DNA of 64,000 nt, taken from assembly GCF_013373865.1 (NCBI RefSeq), contig NC_050477.1:5788869-5852868 (forward strand), in the 5' to 3' direction. Origin of the DNA: Monomorium pharaonis (lineage: Eukaryota > Arthropoda > Insecta > Hymenoptera > Formicidae). Both the position numbers and the translations under genes were made by a program. Shown here one piece after another: positions 48,299 through 60,330 of the stretch (the stretch's first letter is position 1; each line of letters starts with the position of its first letter). Below the pieces are notes generated by a model. That model saw only the letters and a list, made by a program, of their open reading frames with translations. It was not told the origin of the DNA and did no database searches.

Positions 48299-50567
48299 AT
48301 GCACTTCTGGATCAACAAACCGGCGGGCAGGTATTACGGCTTCACCGGCCGCCGATACCCCGTCACACCTGTGCCAAAATCACACAGTAAGTATGTCAAA
48401 GTACTGGTACAAATTCAAGTAATAGCCAACACAACACAGACTGGGATATAAAAATATGAAAATTATATATTACTCCACTCATACAATTCCACTCATATTT
48501 CAAATTATCACTTTATTATTCCAAATTATAGGTCTTTATCGTTATCATATGAAGCTTGAAATAGTTTGGAATTGTTTCTTTAGATAATTTTGTAGAACAA
48601 AGACGATCAATGAATGAATAAATTGATTGAAAAAATTGGAAGGAGAAACAAGGAGTTGTAAAAATCGCCATTTTCTGATCTTAGTGGAATCTGCAAAATA
48701 TATTTTGCTTATTTATGAAATAAAAAGAAAATGTTTATTTAGCAGGAAACTGCAAGAAATATTTTAGAATCGATAATGAATGTTTTTAAAAAGGTTAAAT
48801 ATTATTCTTCTCATTTCAATATCAAATAAGGTAGCAAAACACGTTTTACAGGTTCTCATCATTAAGAGCAGAAAATGACAATTTTTACACCTCTTCTTTA
48901 TAATATTTATATACTTAAATATCTATTAATTATTCTTTTTATTCCTTTTATCATTGTTTCATTTCATTATATTTCTTTGTTTTATTTTTAAATTGCCACT
49001 TTATTTTTACTGCTTTGCAGACCAATGTCGGCGCGGTGGCGAACTTAGTCAAATGGCGTCCCCAGTGCATTTCCGACTCACTCAGGTCAGGTACCATGAT
49101 AACCTTGCAACCCGAAACTTATCACCAGCCGGTCCTAGTAATATCAATAACCCTCATCGAGGCATCGCTCGCTCGACCGCGCGAATCCATAACAACCGTC
49201 ATCACAATTCGTCATCACTCAGCGCTGCCCAGCTGAACAACATCCCCAAGTAATTAATGAAAACACAAAAAGGTCCATTAAGAGAAAGGAGACATTCTGA
49301 GAGGAACATGCTCTTCCTATATACAGGGTGACTCACTTATACATATCTACCAGCAGAAAGATTACTTATAAATGATTCGCCCTTGGTTTGAACTTCCTAT
49401 GAATTTAGTATATAAAGATACATGGAACTATGGCAGTACTAACCCTTAAAGTACACTAAGGGTCAATATGACCCTAACAAAGTTTGCCTTGAAATATCTT
49501 TAACTTAAAATGACAAAACAGGTCTCGATGTGACATTTGTTATTGATTTAAGATTTCTATTTTATTATCGAACAGTTGCCATACGCTCCAAAGCGTCAAC
49601 GTTTCAGTTTTTTCTGACTTCAACAATTTTTTCTTTTCCAGACTATCAGATATCATTTTTTTATATATAAATTTTGCACTATAATTTTTTCAGACCAAAA
49701 TAACCAATAACATCGCTACAATACTTCCTTATTTAGTTGGAGTTAATCTGACCTCATGTGTACTAAATGTTACAAACAGGAAGTGTGTACTCAAAGAATT
49801 AAATTTTCTTTTGTTTAACACGTTGTTCGCAGCAATGTCACCAACGCCAACAACAATCAGCTGATTCTATCGAATACGACTAGCGCGAATGGTACAGAAC
49901 AGAATAGAAGTCTGCTAACGGGGAACGTTTTTGACTTACGGGAGGCCGAACTGGCCGGCTTTCGGCTGCGTTGTGGTATCTGGTCCACCTTTGCTCTAGC
50001 AACAGTTTTTGTGGCGGCCGCAAAATTCTACTTTGGTTATCGGGTAAGCGCATCTGTGTCTGCATTATCTTAAACTTCTAATTAAACTGTATTACAAAAA
50101 TTTCCGCCATTCTTTGGCGTCTTTTTATTGTCTTCTCGCTTTATTTCACAATCGATTAATTTTCATCTTCGCGTTAGCAGGGTCCTGGCTTGGAGATACT
50201 CGTGTTTTGCGGATTACTAATATTGCTGTTGTCTGCCTGTTTATACTCGATCTTCTGCAAGTACAATCGTGACAGAAATTACCATCCTAGCAGTCGGTCG
50301 GAGCATAACGCTCAGATGCAGGAAGATCATATCGTCGCTGTGACGAACGCGTCTAGCATCGGTGACAGTGTTGTTAATACAACGACGACAACAGTGCCGA
50401 CGACGACGGTGAGGCAAAACCCACCTCCTCCTTATCACATCGCTATTTTAATACCGCCGTCATCGCCGCCGTCATCGCCGCCACTCGTATCCTCGGAGGA
50501 AGCGTCGCCACCTTCGTACGACAAGGCATGCGATGAAATCCGACGACCCGACATAAAATTTAACTAG
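48299..50567 (+). CDS. Two-span membrane protein with PY motifs, copy 2 (full length)
   Basis: Exons 48299-48386 (exon from 48258), 49021-49249, 49833-50043, 50181-50567; 304 aa with consistent phases and GT-AG sites. The upstream exon 47956-48191 is noncoding. The N-terminus MHFWINKPAGRYYGFTGRRY leads into SQMASPVHF, so Met41 corresponds to the start of copy 1. Residues about 45-175 are Asn/Ser/His-rich and probably disordered. TM1 (STFALATVFVAAAKFYFGY) and TM2 (LEILVFCGLLILLLSACLYS) form a hairpin with both ends likely cytoplasmic. The tail has a Thr-rich stretch, PPPPYHIAIL and SPPSYDKACDEI, two candidate WW-domain ligands. I do not recognise a named family. A trafficking or ubiquitin-ligase adaptor role is inferred only from motif layout. 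The start could also be Met41. Confidence 0.72.
49440..49772. mobile_element. Candidate piggyBac-like MITE in a copy 2 intron
   Basis: Left end TAACCCTTAAAGTACACTAA with GGGTCAATATGACCC just inside. The right end, read in reverse complement, is TAACATTTAGTACACATGAG. The ends resemble each other and CCCTT-type piggyBac termini, but are eroded, and the flanking TTAA sites are imperfect (CTAA and TTAC). The element lies in the part of the intron missing from copy 1. Confidence 0.45.
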
Positions 50568-51107
50568 AACAGCTCTCGTTTAAGAATTCTTCCTTCGATA
50601 TTTTTGTGTCCGCTACACAAGGCAGCACAAATCAATTCTCTAGATTTAAGCAACCATTCACGTCTGTGATAAGTGCGCAATGATAATGACACATCGACAA
50701 CACATTGGGGGTTCAGTTCGGGAAAAGAAAAGATTCACGCGGCAATATTTTTTAGTGGGCATTACAGAGAAAGCCGCGCTCCGCCAATGAATTTCCGTTT
50801 GGTGCGGGTATAAAATATATTCTAATCTTTTTACTATACTTTATACTATACTTTACTATGAAACTGTGTGATATATATTTAACTTAGGTTTAGCCACAAT
50901 GCAGCGCGTTGCTGGATGTTTGGTCTCGATCCATTCGTTTATTCTTCCGGTTAGGACTTCCACGAAGATAATCGCTCACATTCGAGTTTTCTTCGATATA
51001 CATAATTCCAAGAATTCACTAAATTATGTTCGATTACGTAATTGTCTACATGATCTTATAGAATGATATACAAAAATGACTCTTGTTACATATACATACA
51101 TATATAT

Positions 51108-51413
51108 GCTTAGAGGCATATAAAAGAAAATAAACACACGAATTCAAATATGCAATTCGAGCCTGAGTGTGTCAAATTTGCAAAACGTATGCGTAGTTCA
51201 GTCGCCACTTACAATAAGCTGATAATTGGAAGTGTGCGTTTGGCGCACAATTTTAGTTATTGAGTAAATATAACTTGTTCAGTCCATCAAACACACTCAT
51301 TACGTTGAGTGCTTTGCGACATAGAAACACGCAACATTTCACGCTAATCTGTAATATGGATATGTTAACGAACTACGAGTTGTGCGAAATGTAACACGAT
51401 TTTTTTTTCCTCC
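51108..51413. mobile_element. Copy-2-specific insertion of about 306 bp in the 3' flank
   Basis: Copy 1 runs from ATACATATATAT directly to ATGAATGCATTTAT (about 42615), while copy 2 has 306 extra bases there. The insert is not obviously palindromic overall, but has small inverted words (GCAACATTTCAC and GTGCGAAATGT) and ends in a T-run. Its class is unknown. Confidence 0.6.
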
Positions 51414-51645
51414 ATGAATGCATTTATGAGAAGATGAGAAAGAGAGAAAAAACGTGTGTATATGTGCTTGTAAATGATTGTTTATGTCATAACTCGGTAT
51501 ATTTAAGAACAGCTACATATAATACATGATGTGAGAACATCCCGTTTGGATGTTCTTCGTAATTGTAAATCGCAAGTGTACTGTAATGTACAAAACTCAT
51601 TGTCATTTTTAACTGCAATCTTACAATCCCATTTTTATTTAAAAG

Positions 51646-52699
51646 ATAAAAAAGCAAAATTTAAATTCCTCTTTTCTAAAATTTATGATAAAATCAAAGA
51701 AAAAAAACGATTGCGAATTTTATATATTTTATATATTTTTTTTCTCTCCATGCGATAAATTATTCATTCGTTCAAAAAAAAGGTATTGCTAAGCGAAAAT
51801 TTAAAAAATATAAAAATTGGAGAGAGAATATGAATTTTGCTTGTATACTTTATTGGTTTATTTCTTTATCTTAAGGAACCTACGTATACATTCATTTTAG
51901 ATCATAGAAAATCTAAGAAAGTGCAGTCTAAGACGAGCAAAAGAATGTAGGTTTTCCTATATCAAGTCATAATTTAATAAAATCACAATCGATTTGCTGC
52001 GCGCCGATGTTTCGTTTATAAAAAGCATTTTCATCGAATCCTTTTTTCTTTACATTCTTAATAAATGAATTTGCATACACGAATAACAAAAAAAGAAAGG
52101 CCGCATGTTGCGATAAGTGTAATAAAAACGAACCCGGAATTTTTATTATACAGATCTAATTTTCGCGAAAATGCGAAATAGTTTCCAAAATAAGCATTTA
52201 AGTGTTTAATTTACAGCTGTTTACGAAATATACAACAGGTGCAAAAGCGAATAAAATCATTATTTTGAAAAGCACAGCTACACATATTGCGAAAAATGAA
52301 TTGTCTAGATTTAATAACGATAATCATTCTACGATATCGCCGGTCTTAATGAAACAATTATCGAATGTTTTTGTCTTTTTTTGAGAATATAATTATATAC
52401 CTAATTGTTTTAGGAATAGTTATTATATAATCATCATTGATAATATAAATCATAAAACTGTAAAAATATAAATTATGATTGATAATAGTCAAATTATATA
52501 TGTACATAAATATATAAAAATGCGAAGAAATGTATATGAGTAAAGTTTAAATATAATTTTTTTACTTATAGTCCGCTCTTTTGTAGTCTATTAAATTAGT
52601 GGACTTTTCCTTAAGATCGACGATATATTTTCCATTTACTGACAATATGTATATATGTATATTACTATGATACAAACGAGGTTACAGTCTTCGGGATAC

Positions 52700-52763
<64 letters not shown>

Positions 52764-53404
52764 CAGTATGATACTGATTGTAAACGATGTTTACGATCTT
52801 GTATACAGTACATGTGGTTACATCAAAATGAAAGTACTTTAAAGACTCTCACCGTGTAAAAAGTAATCGAAAACGAAGGTGCGTGTGACTTGGTCGCGCT
52901 GTGTCTCGTTAAATTGCGTTAAACATTGGTCAAAATTAACCGACATTTAATTGATTCTCCCTCTTTCTTATTTATTAAAAACTGATTTAACTAGAAGAAA
53001 TGGTAACAACTATCGACGAAATCACTTAAATTAATTTAGGGAAATTAATTTTTTATTGGATTTTTGTCTTAATTAAGCCAAAAAGACGAAGAATCGATTA
53101 AATTTCAGTTAACCAAAGGATTTTAATGATTTAACAGGTTTTCATAAGATCTCAAAAAACCATTTTTTTCATAATTATACATGTTTAATTAAATTTATTA
53201 AAAAAATTAAAGTTAAAGACGTTATTTCTATATATCCTCGAGTTCTTATAAAAACAGCATTAAATCCTTCAGTTTTAATTAATATTCAAAAACAATAATA
53301 TATGATACACAATAACGAGTTCGATGAGACTCTTTCTTGCGCACTGCCAATAAAACAGTATTTCAAAAAGTGCGAATGGTAACAAACCTTTTAATGATTG
53401 TTAT
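51646..53404. other. AT-rich region between copy 2 and dymeclin
   Basis: Includes the dymeclin 3' UTR side and a (TAA)n array. Small open frames at 52202-52384 and elsewhere look accidental. Confidence 0.6.
52700..52761. repeat. (TAA)n microsatellite
   Basis: About 20 uninterrupted ATA/TAA units. Confidence 0.95.
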
Positions 53405-56400
53405 CTAAACCCTCTGAATCTCGAATAGCTTAACATCCGTATCGTACCATATGGGTGGTTCGACATTTCTCAGATATATAACACCCCACATATACGTACG
53501 AAACCAAGCGGTCGTGCCGGCGTTGGCCTGATATCGCCTGATGAGGATAGGATGCGGCACTGGCAGCAAACCGACGAGGGTACCATGTTGTAGGAATTTC
53601 AGAATCTCGCTCTCGTCTGTCAATCCCCTGTTAAAATTAATAAAAGAGAACAATGTAAAACTATAACAAGTGTTGTTATTTGTACGAAGGATTCTTTAGC
53701 GGTATTCTAAGCACCACGGAAAGCGATCAATTCCGAAGTAGGTGACTTGTGCTTATTATTTATAAAGCAAAACGCTCACTCACTTGTCGATGCAGATCTT
53801 CTCGACTTGTGGAACAAGGACCTGAAGCAATCGCATGATAGTCTGCAGCGGCAGCTTGCTCTTCCACTGGTATACCCAGTCGCTGGACGGTACCCACTGG
53901 TTAACATTATTGACATTGTTTGCCTCCTCGGTCACACGAATGCCACCCCTCTGCGTATCGAAGAAATTTCAATTATAATTGTCGATCGAATTTATTAATC
54001 AGATGTTTGTATCGATCTTTATCACTGTTACATATTAATGGATCTTTGATTAGAAGTAAACAATTTTATATTTTTCGTTTCTTACCGGCACTACAGAATT
54101 CTTAGTCGTGTTCATCGATTCATCTGCGATATCGATCTTGCTATCCGATAGATTACTGATTGATTTACCAATATCAACACTGGCCGATGGACTCAGTGGA
54201 TGCGCCGATTCCTTTTCCGTCATCTTTTCGATACCTATTCAATAAATTTATATTACCTTACAATTTAAATCTCTATCTCTATGAAATAATATTCAATGTC
54301 CTCCTTATTCTTAAATGTAAATCTATAAATTTAGTTAACCCAGGTCAGTATAGAAACTCACCAGGAGTCTCCAACAAGGATGCCTTCAAAGTACCGGGTT
54401 CGGCAGGTTGCGCAGGATGTGATCCTTCCATCGCAGCTTCACTGACATTCTCGTTTGACGTACTCGCAGGCATGTGACGACGTTGCCTTTTACTAAGAGA
54501 CTTCGCAATCGTATTGCAATCACTAGGTAGATTGGCGAGTGCATGGAACACTTGCCGTTTGCGTATTATAGTATAAACTAAATTACTGTTTCCATCGAAT
54601 TGATACTGAAAATTAAAAACAATAATAGGCCTAATTTCATATACTGTTGAAAAAATATATATATTTCTTAATTATACCATATATAGTAAAAATAAATAAC
54701 AACATTCAAAATATAATTTTCATTCATTGAAACACATCCAAAAATTTTTTTCGAAAATATTTCCGTCAACATTAAAATTAAAGAAATTTATTAAGAAATA
54801 AAAAATAAATAGCACAATTAATAAAAAAAAAATAACTTCAAAATTTGTGACTGATAACACTACATAAATTATACTTTTTCAAGGCTTGTATATTTGAATG
54901 AAAAGAGAGTAAATGTTTAAATTATCTTGCATGTGAGCAAATTACCTGGATAATATTGTTAAAGATCTCAAGCAAAAAGAACACCAAATGGTGATTAGTG
55001 GGCGCCGAGAAAAGGAACCACGGTGTACTAAATGCCTCTAACAAATGGAGTAATTTTGTACTAGCTACCATGGACAGTGTTTTAAGGTACGGCGAGACAT
55101 TGACTAGAATTGTTAGTAGACAGTCGAACAGTGGTTGTAGTCTCTGATGGCCGGTCGTAATAATTTTATGGAATACGGTGATTAAGAGATCGGCATGCGT
55201 TCCTGAAATGGAATTATTTAAGTTCTAATATTAATAATTTAATTATACAGAACCACAAAATTTTTTTAGAGGTTTATACGGATCAGACCAAGTATTTCTT
55301 ATAGATTTTAAGTTACTGAAACCGAATCCAAAGCCTGTTTAACTTCATCACGTCAGGTTTTTTATTTATCCGAGAAAAAAATACCAAAATCAGAAATAAA
55401 CACCGAGTAACAGGTCGTAATCACCTGAAACACTGCTCGTTTACTCATGAATTAATAAACCCACTTGTGAGCCTTGAATTCATAAACCATAGACTCACGA
55501 ACTCTGAACCCATAAACCTATTAACTTATTCAATTTACTTAATGTTTTATCCCCAATTTTGGTGTTTTTCTTGAATAAATAAAAAACCTAACGTGATGAG
55601 GTTAAACGGGCTTCAGATTTGGTTTCAGCGATCTATAATCCGTAAGAAATATCTGATCTAGTCCGAGTAAACTTTCGAAAAAATTTTGTGGTTCTGTGTT
55701 ATTGATGATCTTAATCATTAACTTTACAATAAAAAAATAGACAAATCTACAATCTGTAATCACGCTATTACTTTTCTCAATTAAAATAATAGTAAAAATC
55801 AGGTTTCGATTCTTAAAATCGTCGGCTATGATATAATTGATATTATTATACCTGTAAAAACGGGAATATCCATAGGCACTGTAGCTGTATACGGCTTATT
55901 CAACCTCACCCCGAAATTACGTTCTCCGCTCAATAGAAGTAAAATAAATACACCAATGTGCATTAAACCAACTCGTGCTAAAAAAAAATAGAAAAACTAG
56001 AATAAATCTATTTAATTAAATAAATAAATTCATATATTACTCCAATTATGTCTTAAGATGCTTCTACTTAACAATTATATAAGAACTTGTTAATTAAAAT
56101 TTTATTTCTGTAATTTAAATATGCAATTAAAAAAATAATCAAATTAATATTGTGTGCTGTCTCTTAAAAAAAATATTTAATATCGTATTGTATATTTACT
56201 ACCTCTAAAATATACTTAATTCTTATATATCAAATATCTCAATCTTTTTAAATAATATTTCAATACATTACTTTCTTAATACTGAGTCGAAATAATATAA
56301 TACAAATGAGCAAAAAAAGAGAAAGAAAAAACTTACATTGATCAGCACGCGAGTCGTTTAAATGATAAAGAATTGGCACGAGAACCTCGAGAACATCTGA

Positions 56401-58893
56401 GCTCTTTAGCACGTAATATAAGAACTTCTTGTTGTAATCACACATCTTCCAAAAGAAGACTAGCAGTTCCTGATGAAAGTGCACTTTCTTGGTCGAATTC
56501 GGCAGATACGTTTGCATCAATGGATTGTTCAACAGTCTAGTAATACCCTTCAGAACAAATAGGAAATCTAAAATGGAAATAAAAAAAATAATGTATCTTA
56601 ATCTCTTTCCATGTCTATGTAATCTAATTTTCCATTTTTTATTGCTATATATTTATTTTTAATGTAAAAATTAGCATTTAATTAACCAAAAATTTATCTA
56701 TCGCAAATATCAAATTTTTAGATCTAAAAGACTTTAATCTTTTTCATTTATTTTATTCTCATTTATCAATGTTATATTGCTTTAACAAAACTTGAAATCA
56801 AAGTCAAAAAATAGAAAACGTATATGATATAAAAAAAGCGTTACCTTCATCACGATGAATTCGACTTAAATAATTAATAAACAAATTATCTCCGATAGCC
56901 CCCTCCTCTAATGGCGCACCACCAGTGGTATCGTGATCCAAAGTTACAATCAAAATTTGCAGCGCGACATCAACCAGCGGTTCCAAGGAATCAGTGAATA
57001 ACAAGTGATTGTATGGCACTCCATATCCAACAGGATCATATGCACATACTGTATTCAAAAGCGATGTAAACATGGGTAAAGCGTGTCTGTAATTGTATAA
57101 TTTTAGCACAAATTAAATTAAAAATGGCATATGGTAGCGACATGGCATATAAATATTCTACATATGTATTAATAAATTGTAATACTAATCAATTTGATAT
57201 TGAACCTCTTTATTAAGGAAAGGAGAAAAAACTATTGATTAAAAATCTTGCATACAAAACTGCAATATATAATAAATATAAAAATATATGCATATGCGAT
57301 TATACTGAATTAAACAAAATAAATTACCTGTTTTCACTGCTAGTCAAATGCTGAATCCACCTGTTCGGCGTGATCGACAGGTCTGTCGGCGGATTGTACA
57401 TGGTTTCGCTGAAACATGTCAACAGGAGCTTCAATAATTCCGTGCGATTGGAATCGAGGATGGGATACCTGGGTGGCGAGTATGCAAAGCCTACACCCGC
57501 TTCCCAGATATATTCGCAGCTGTCTATTGACTGCAATTCATCGGCTTTGTCCTGGGAAAACGTTATAAGGCATAACACGTTTCGCGTTTCTTATCAAAAC
57601 TCTGATAGAGTCGGAGAGACTTACCGGACCGGATTTCCTGTTTGCAGCTACAGTAAAGTCAGGGCAAAACAATAGATCCTAAAACAAAGATGGATTTGAA
57701 ACTCTACACAATTGTCTTGTAGAGTGGATATATTATATTTAAAATATATTTTCACTGCATACATTTAATACACACATACATATTTAATACACACATGCAT
57801 TATTTAAATAACATTCAATACATTGTTTAATTTAAATATTTCTTACACAGAGCGCATTCAGCAGAGAATGTGCCAGTGGTAGACTTTCCTCGTCATCTTT
57901 ACCAGGTAAACTGGACCAAAAGAAGCTCTTCCAATCGGGATCCTCAAATATGTAGGGTAACAAACGTGTCAGCAAGCGACAGCAGTTAAGGACAGTTTGA
58001 TGCTCCCTCTGAGTCCTGCAGCTGCTATCCACTGCCTTGACTAACTTCTCGACTGCCTTGTAGCATAACGTAGCTAAATTGGAAGGCGCTTCTTCCCTCA
58101 ATACACGAATCTCTGCAGCTGGTATCAGAGTAAAGATGTCCTGAACATTGGTCACATTCTCGGACCAGAACTGATCCCAGAATATATCGTCAGATGCCTC
58201 GATTATCTGTTAATACATACATAAATAAAGAAATTTGTATAAAGTAATATGATAACTCAAATATCTTAGAAAAATTTTTACATTAATCTTCAACGTTTCA
58301 TAACAGCATCAAAGTTTTATCATAAAATAATTATGATAATTTAAAAAATTTAATATGATAAAATATATTATGTACAGATATACAAAGAATAGAAAAATCT
58401 TTATTATTGCATATCACTATTTTCACAAATGTGTATTATAACAATCGCTATTGCAATTTAATAGATCTTAAACCTGACAGATTTGTATCAAACTGTGCAT
58501 CAATTAGAGATTAAAAATCAATCAGAACAAAACAAGTTAAAATTAAAATTGCTTGATTGTTCAAATTTTAATCTTCAATGCTGTAGCTTTGATACAACCT
58601 TGAGACAATGTTATCATGTTTTCACGATCTATACCAGCGATATCAATTTTGACATGGTAACAATCTGGATTTCTTCAACACATCAACATTACGTACAATA
58701 ATAAAAAGTACAGATCTTCTAACTTGACAAAGACTTATTGATCGCCAATTTTGTCAAGAAATCATGTTTTCATCGACCTGCCGACTGATCATATGTTATC
58801 CGTTAGGTAAACAAGCGATGTCCCTACCTGAGTTTTCGACGTCAATTGCACTACGGCCTTCCGGAAGTTCAACTTTGTGTCAGCATTGCCCAT
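53405..58893 (-). CDS. DYM: Dymeclin
   Basis: Golgi-associated protein needed for secretory traffic; human mutations cause Dyggve-Melchior-Clausen syndrome. Exons in coding order: 58893-58828, 58206-57847, 57678-57625, 57551-57328, 57086-56845, 56567-56337, 55977-55852, 55202-54946, 54605-54362, 54234-54086, 53950-53784, 53627-53405; 780 aa, all phases agree. It starts MGNADTKLNFRKAVVQLTSK, with Gly2 available for N-myristoylation as in the family. Conserved blocks include YSPPRYPILDSNRTELLKLL, GVPYNHLLF, FILLLLSGERNFGVRLNKPY, NVSPYLKTLSMVAS, and SSDWVYQWKSKLPLQTIMRL near the end. The protein is about 110 residues longer than human (669), mainly from a Ser/Asn/Pro/Lys-rich, probably disordered stretch encoded by exons 9-10. 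Intron 7 holds a 451-bp foldback element. Confidence 0.95.
55247..55697. mobile_element. 451-bp foldback transposon in dymeclin intron 7
   Basis: Terminal inverted repeats of about 140 bp, starting ACAGAACCACAAAATTTTTT and mirrored at the right end. Arms are interrupted by scattered substitutions. The centre (about 55400-55550) is not palindromic and has no long frame. A non-autonomous DNA element of unknown superfamily. Confidence 0.75.
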
Positions 58894-60330
58894 GGTGTTC
58901 TTCGTTGTCACCGGCAGCAATTAAGATTCGTCGTAGTCGAGAGGCAGTGAAAACGCGTCGCTGCGCTTTAAACGAACACCCTTGTCGCCATGTTTGTATT
59001 GTGACAACTCGGCGTCACAGTTTTATAGCTAAACTGTGGCTAAACTGTGTCGGCGTCGGCGGAGCTGCCAACCGCATTATCTTTCGCGCGAAAAAGACGA
59101 ATAGAAAAACGGGATTAGATTCTCGAACAAACACCGGAAATACCGGGAAGAGGAAAGAATCAAGTTTCAGTGTTACATTTTTTTAAAACATACATAAGAA
59201 GCCCGACTTGATTAAACGGAATCCATATTGAGATTGTATTAATTAATATAGAAAAATTTATTTTACATGATATAAATTATATATTAATTTATATAATACT
59301 ATTACTTACATAACATATATATTTTTCTTCCTTAGTGTGACGTTTCTAACATTCTTTTTTCTTCTTCATTCTTTTCCTTCAGTGAGTATTCACTATTTTT
59401 TAACAATTTCGATTAAAAAATTACAAGAATCAAAATCAGTGTATTATCATTCAAAAACAAAGTGCACATTACACTAATTAGTATAATTATAAGCACTGAA
59501 ATCAGTGAAATTTTTATTTCGCCTAATTCCGATTTAAAGAGAAGTTAAAGAAAAATTTAAAAAGTTTCAATTATAAAATATAAAACCAATCATAAAATTT
59601 TTTTTTATTGGTCCATTCACAGAACCATATTAACATCTTAAGATATTACTTGTACCTTTCTTCTTACATCATAATTATAGTTGGTGACGCTACTTTGTCA
59701 TATTGAAATTTCGATTTCTAATGAAGCTGTAGTATGTTTAAAGTTGTCAAAGTTTACGTGAAGAATTTTATTTCTTAGTTGAAAATGAGACTGAGCCTAT
59801 TTTTTTACGAGATGGCATTTTGATCAAGAAAATAAAATACATGATGTAAACTTTATGACAATTTTAAACATACTACAACTTCATCAAAAATCGATCAGTT
59901 TTAACATAGTTTATAACATAAAAAAATTTACTTGACTATTTGACCAAATAATTACGATATAAAATATGATTTGACGATATAAAATATTACATAATATGAT
60001 ATAACCCATAAACACCATAGAAAACCAAATCTAATTACGTAATTATTAGACATCGTATGAAGAACCGATAATTGTTTATAAAATACATGTACTAGATTAA
60101 TACTGTGAAAGAGTTATATATTTCTAATAAGAATTATCAAACATTAAAAATATTGTATTTTAGTCTTATTTAAAAGCATGTTTAACAGTTATACTTTTCA
60201 ACAGTAATAAAAATAAAAATTATATCGTTATAATTAAACATATATAAGCACATTATAAGTACAAATCTTTATAAAAGGTGAACATTATTTCTTATAATTT
60301 TGTTTAAAATAACGTTTGTGTTCTTCTCAT
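58894..60330. other. Dymeclin upstream and JHEH downstream region
   Basis: 58894-59190 is less AT-rich and probably contains the dymeclin promoter; its open frame on the plus strand (58764-59186) overlaps dymeclin exon 1 and is a shadow. The rest is AT-rich, with one MITE at 59710-59895 and the JHEH 3' UTR. Confidence 0.55.
59710..59895. mobile_element. Foldback MITE of about 186 bp
   Basis: Arms of about 75 bp share GTAGTATGTTTAAA and AAGTTTAC and end in TCGAT words on both sides. No coding capacity. Confidence 0.6.

Larger units (their letters stand above)
46569..51645 (+). repeat. Segmental duplication, copy 2 (about 5.1 kb)
   Basis: Second, direct copy of 37749-42853. It lacks the foldback and the 1-kb segment found in copy 1 and carries its own insertion at 51108-51413. 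It keeps the longer gene structure, so I take it to be closer to the ancestral form. Its left edge is about 370 bp from the ERAL1 start codon on the opposite strand. Confidence 0.93.

Noticed and set aside
58764..59186. 140-codon plus-strand frame near the dymeclin start
   Set aside because: It is antisense to dymeclin exon 1 and its promoter and has no family features.
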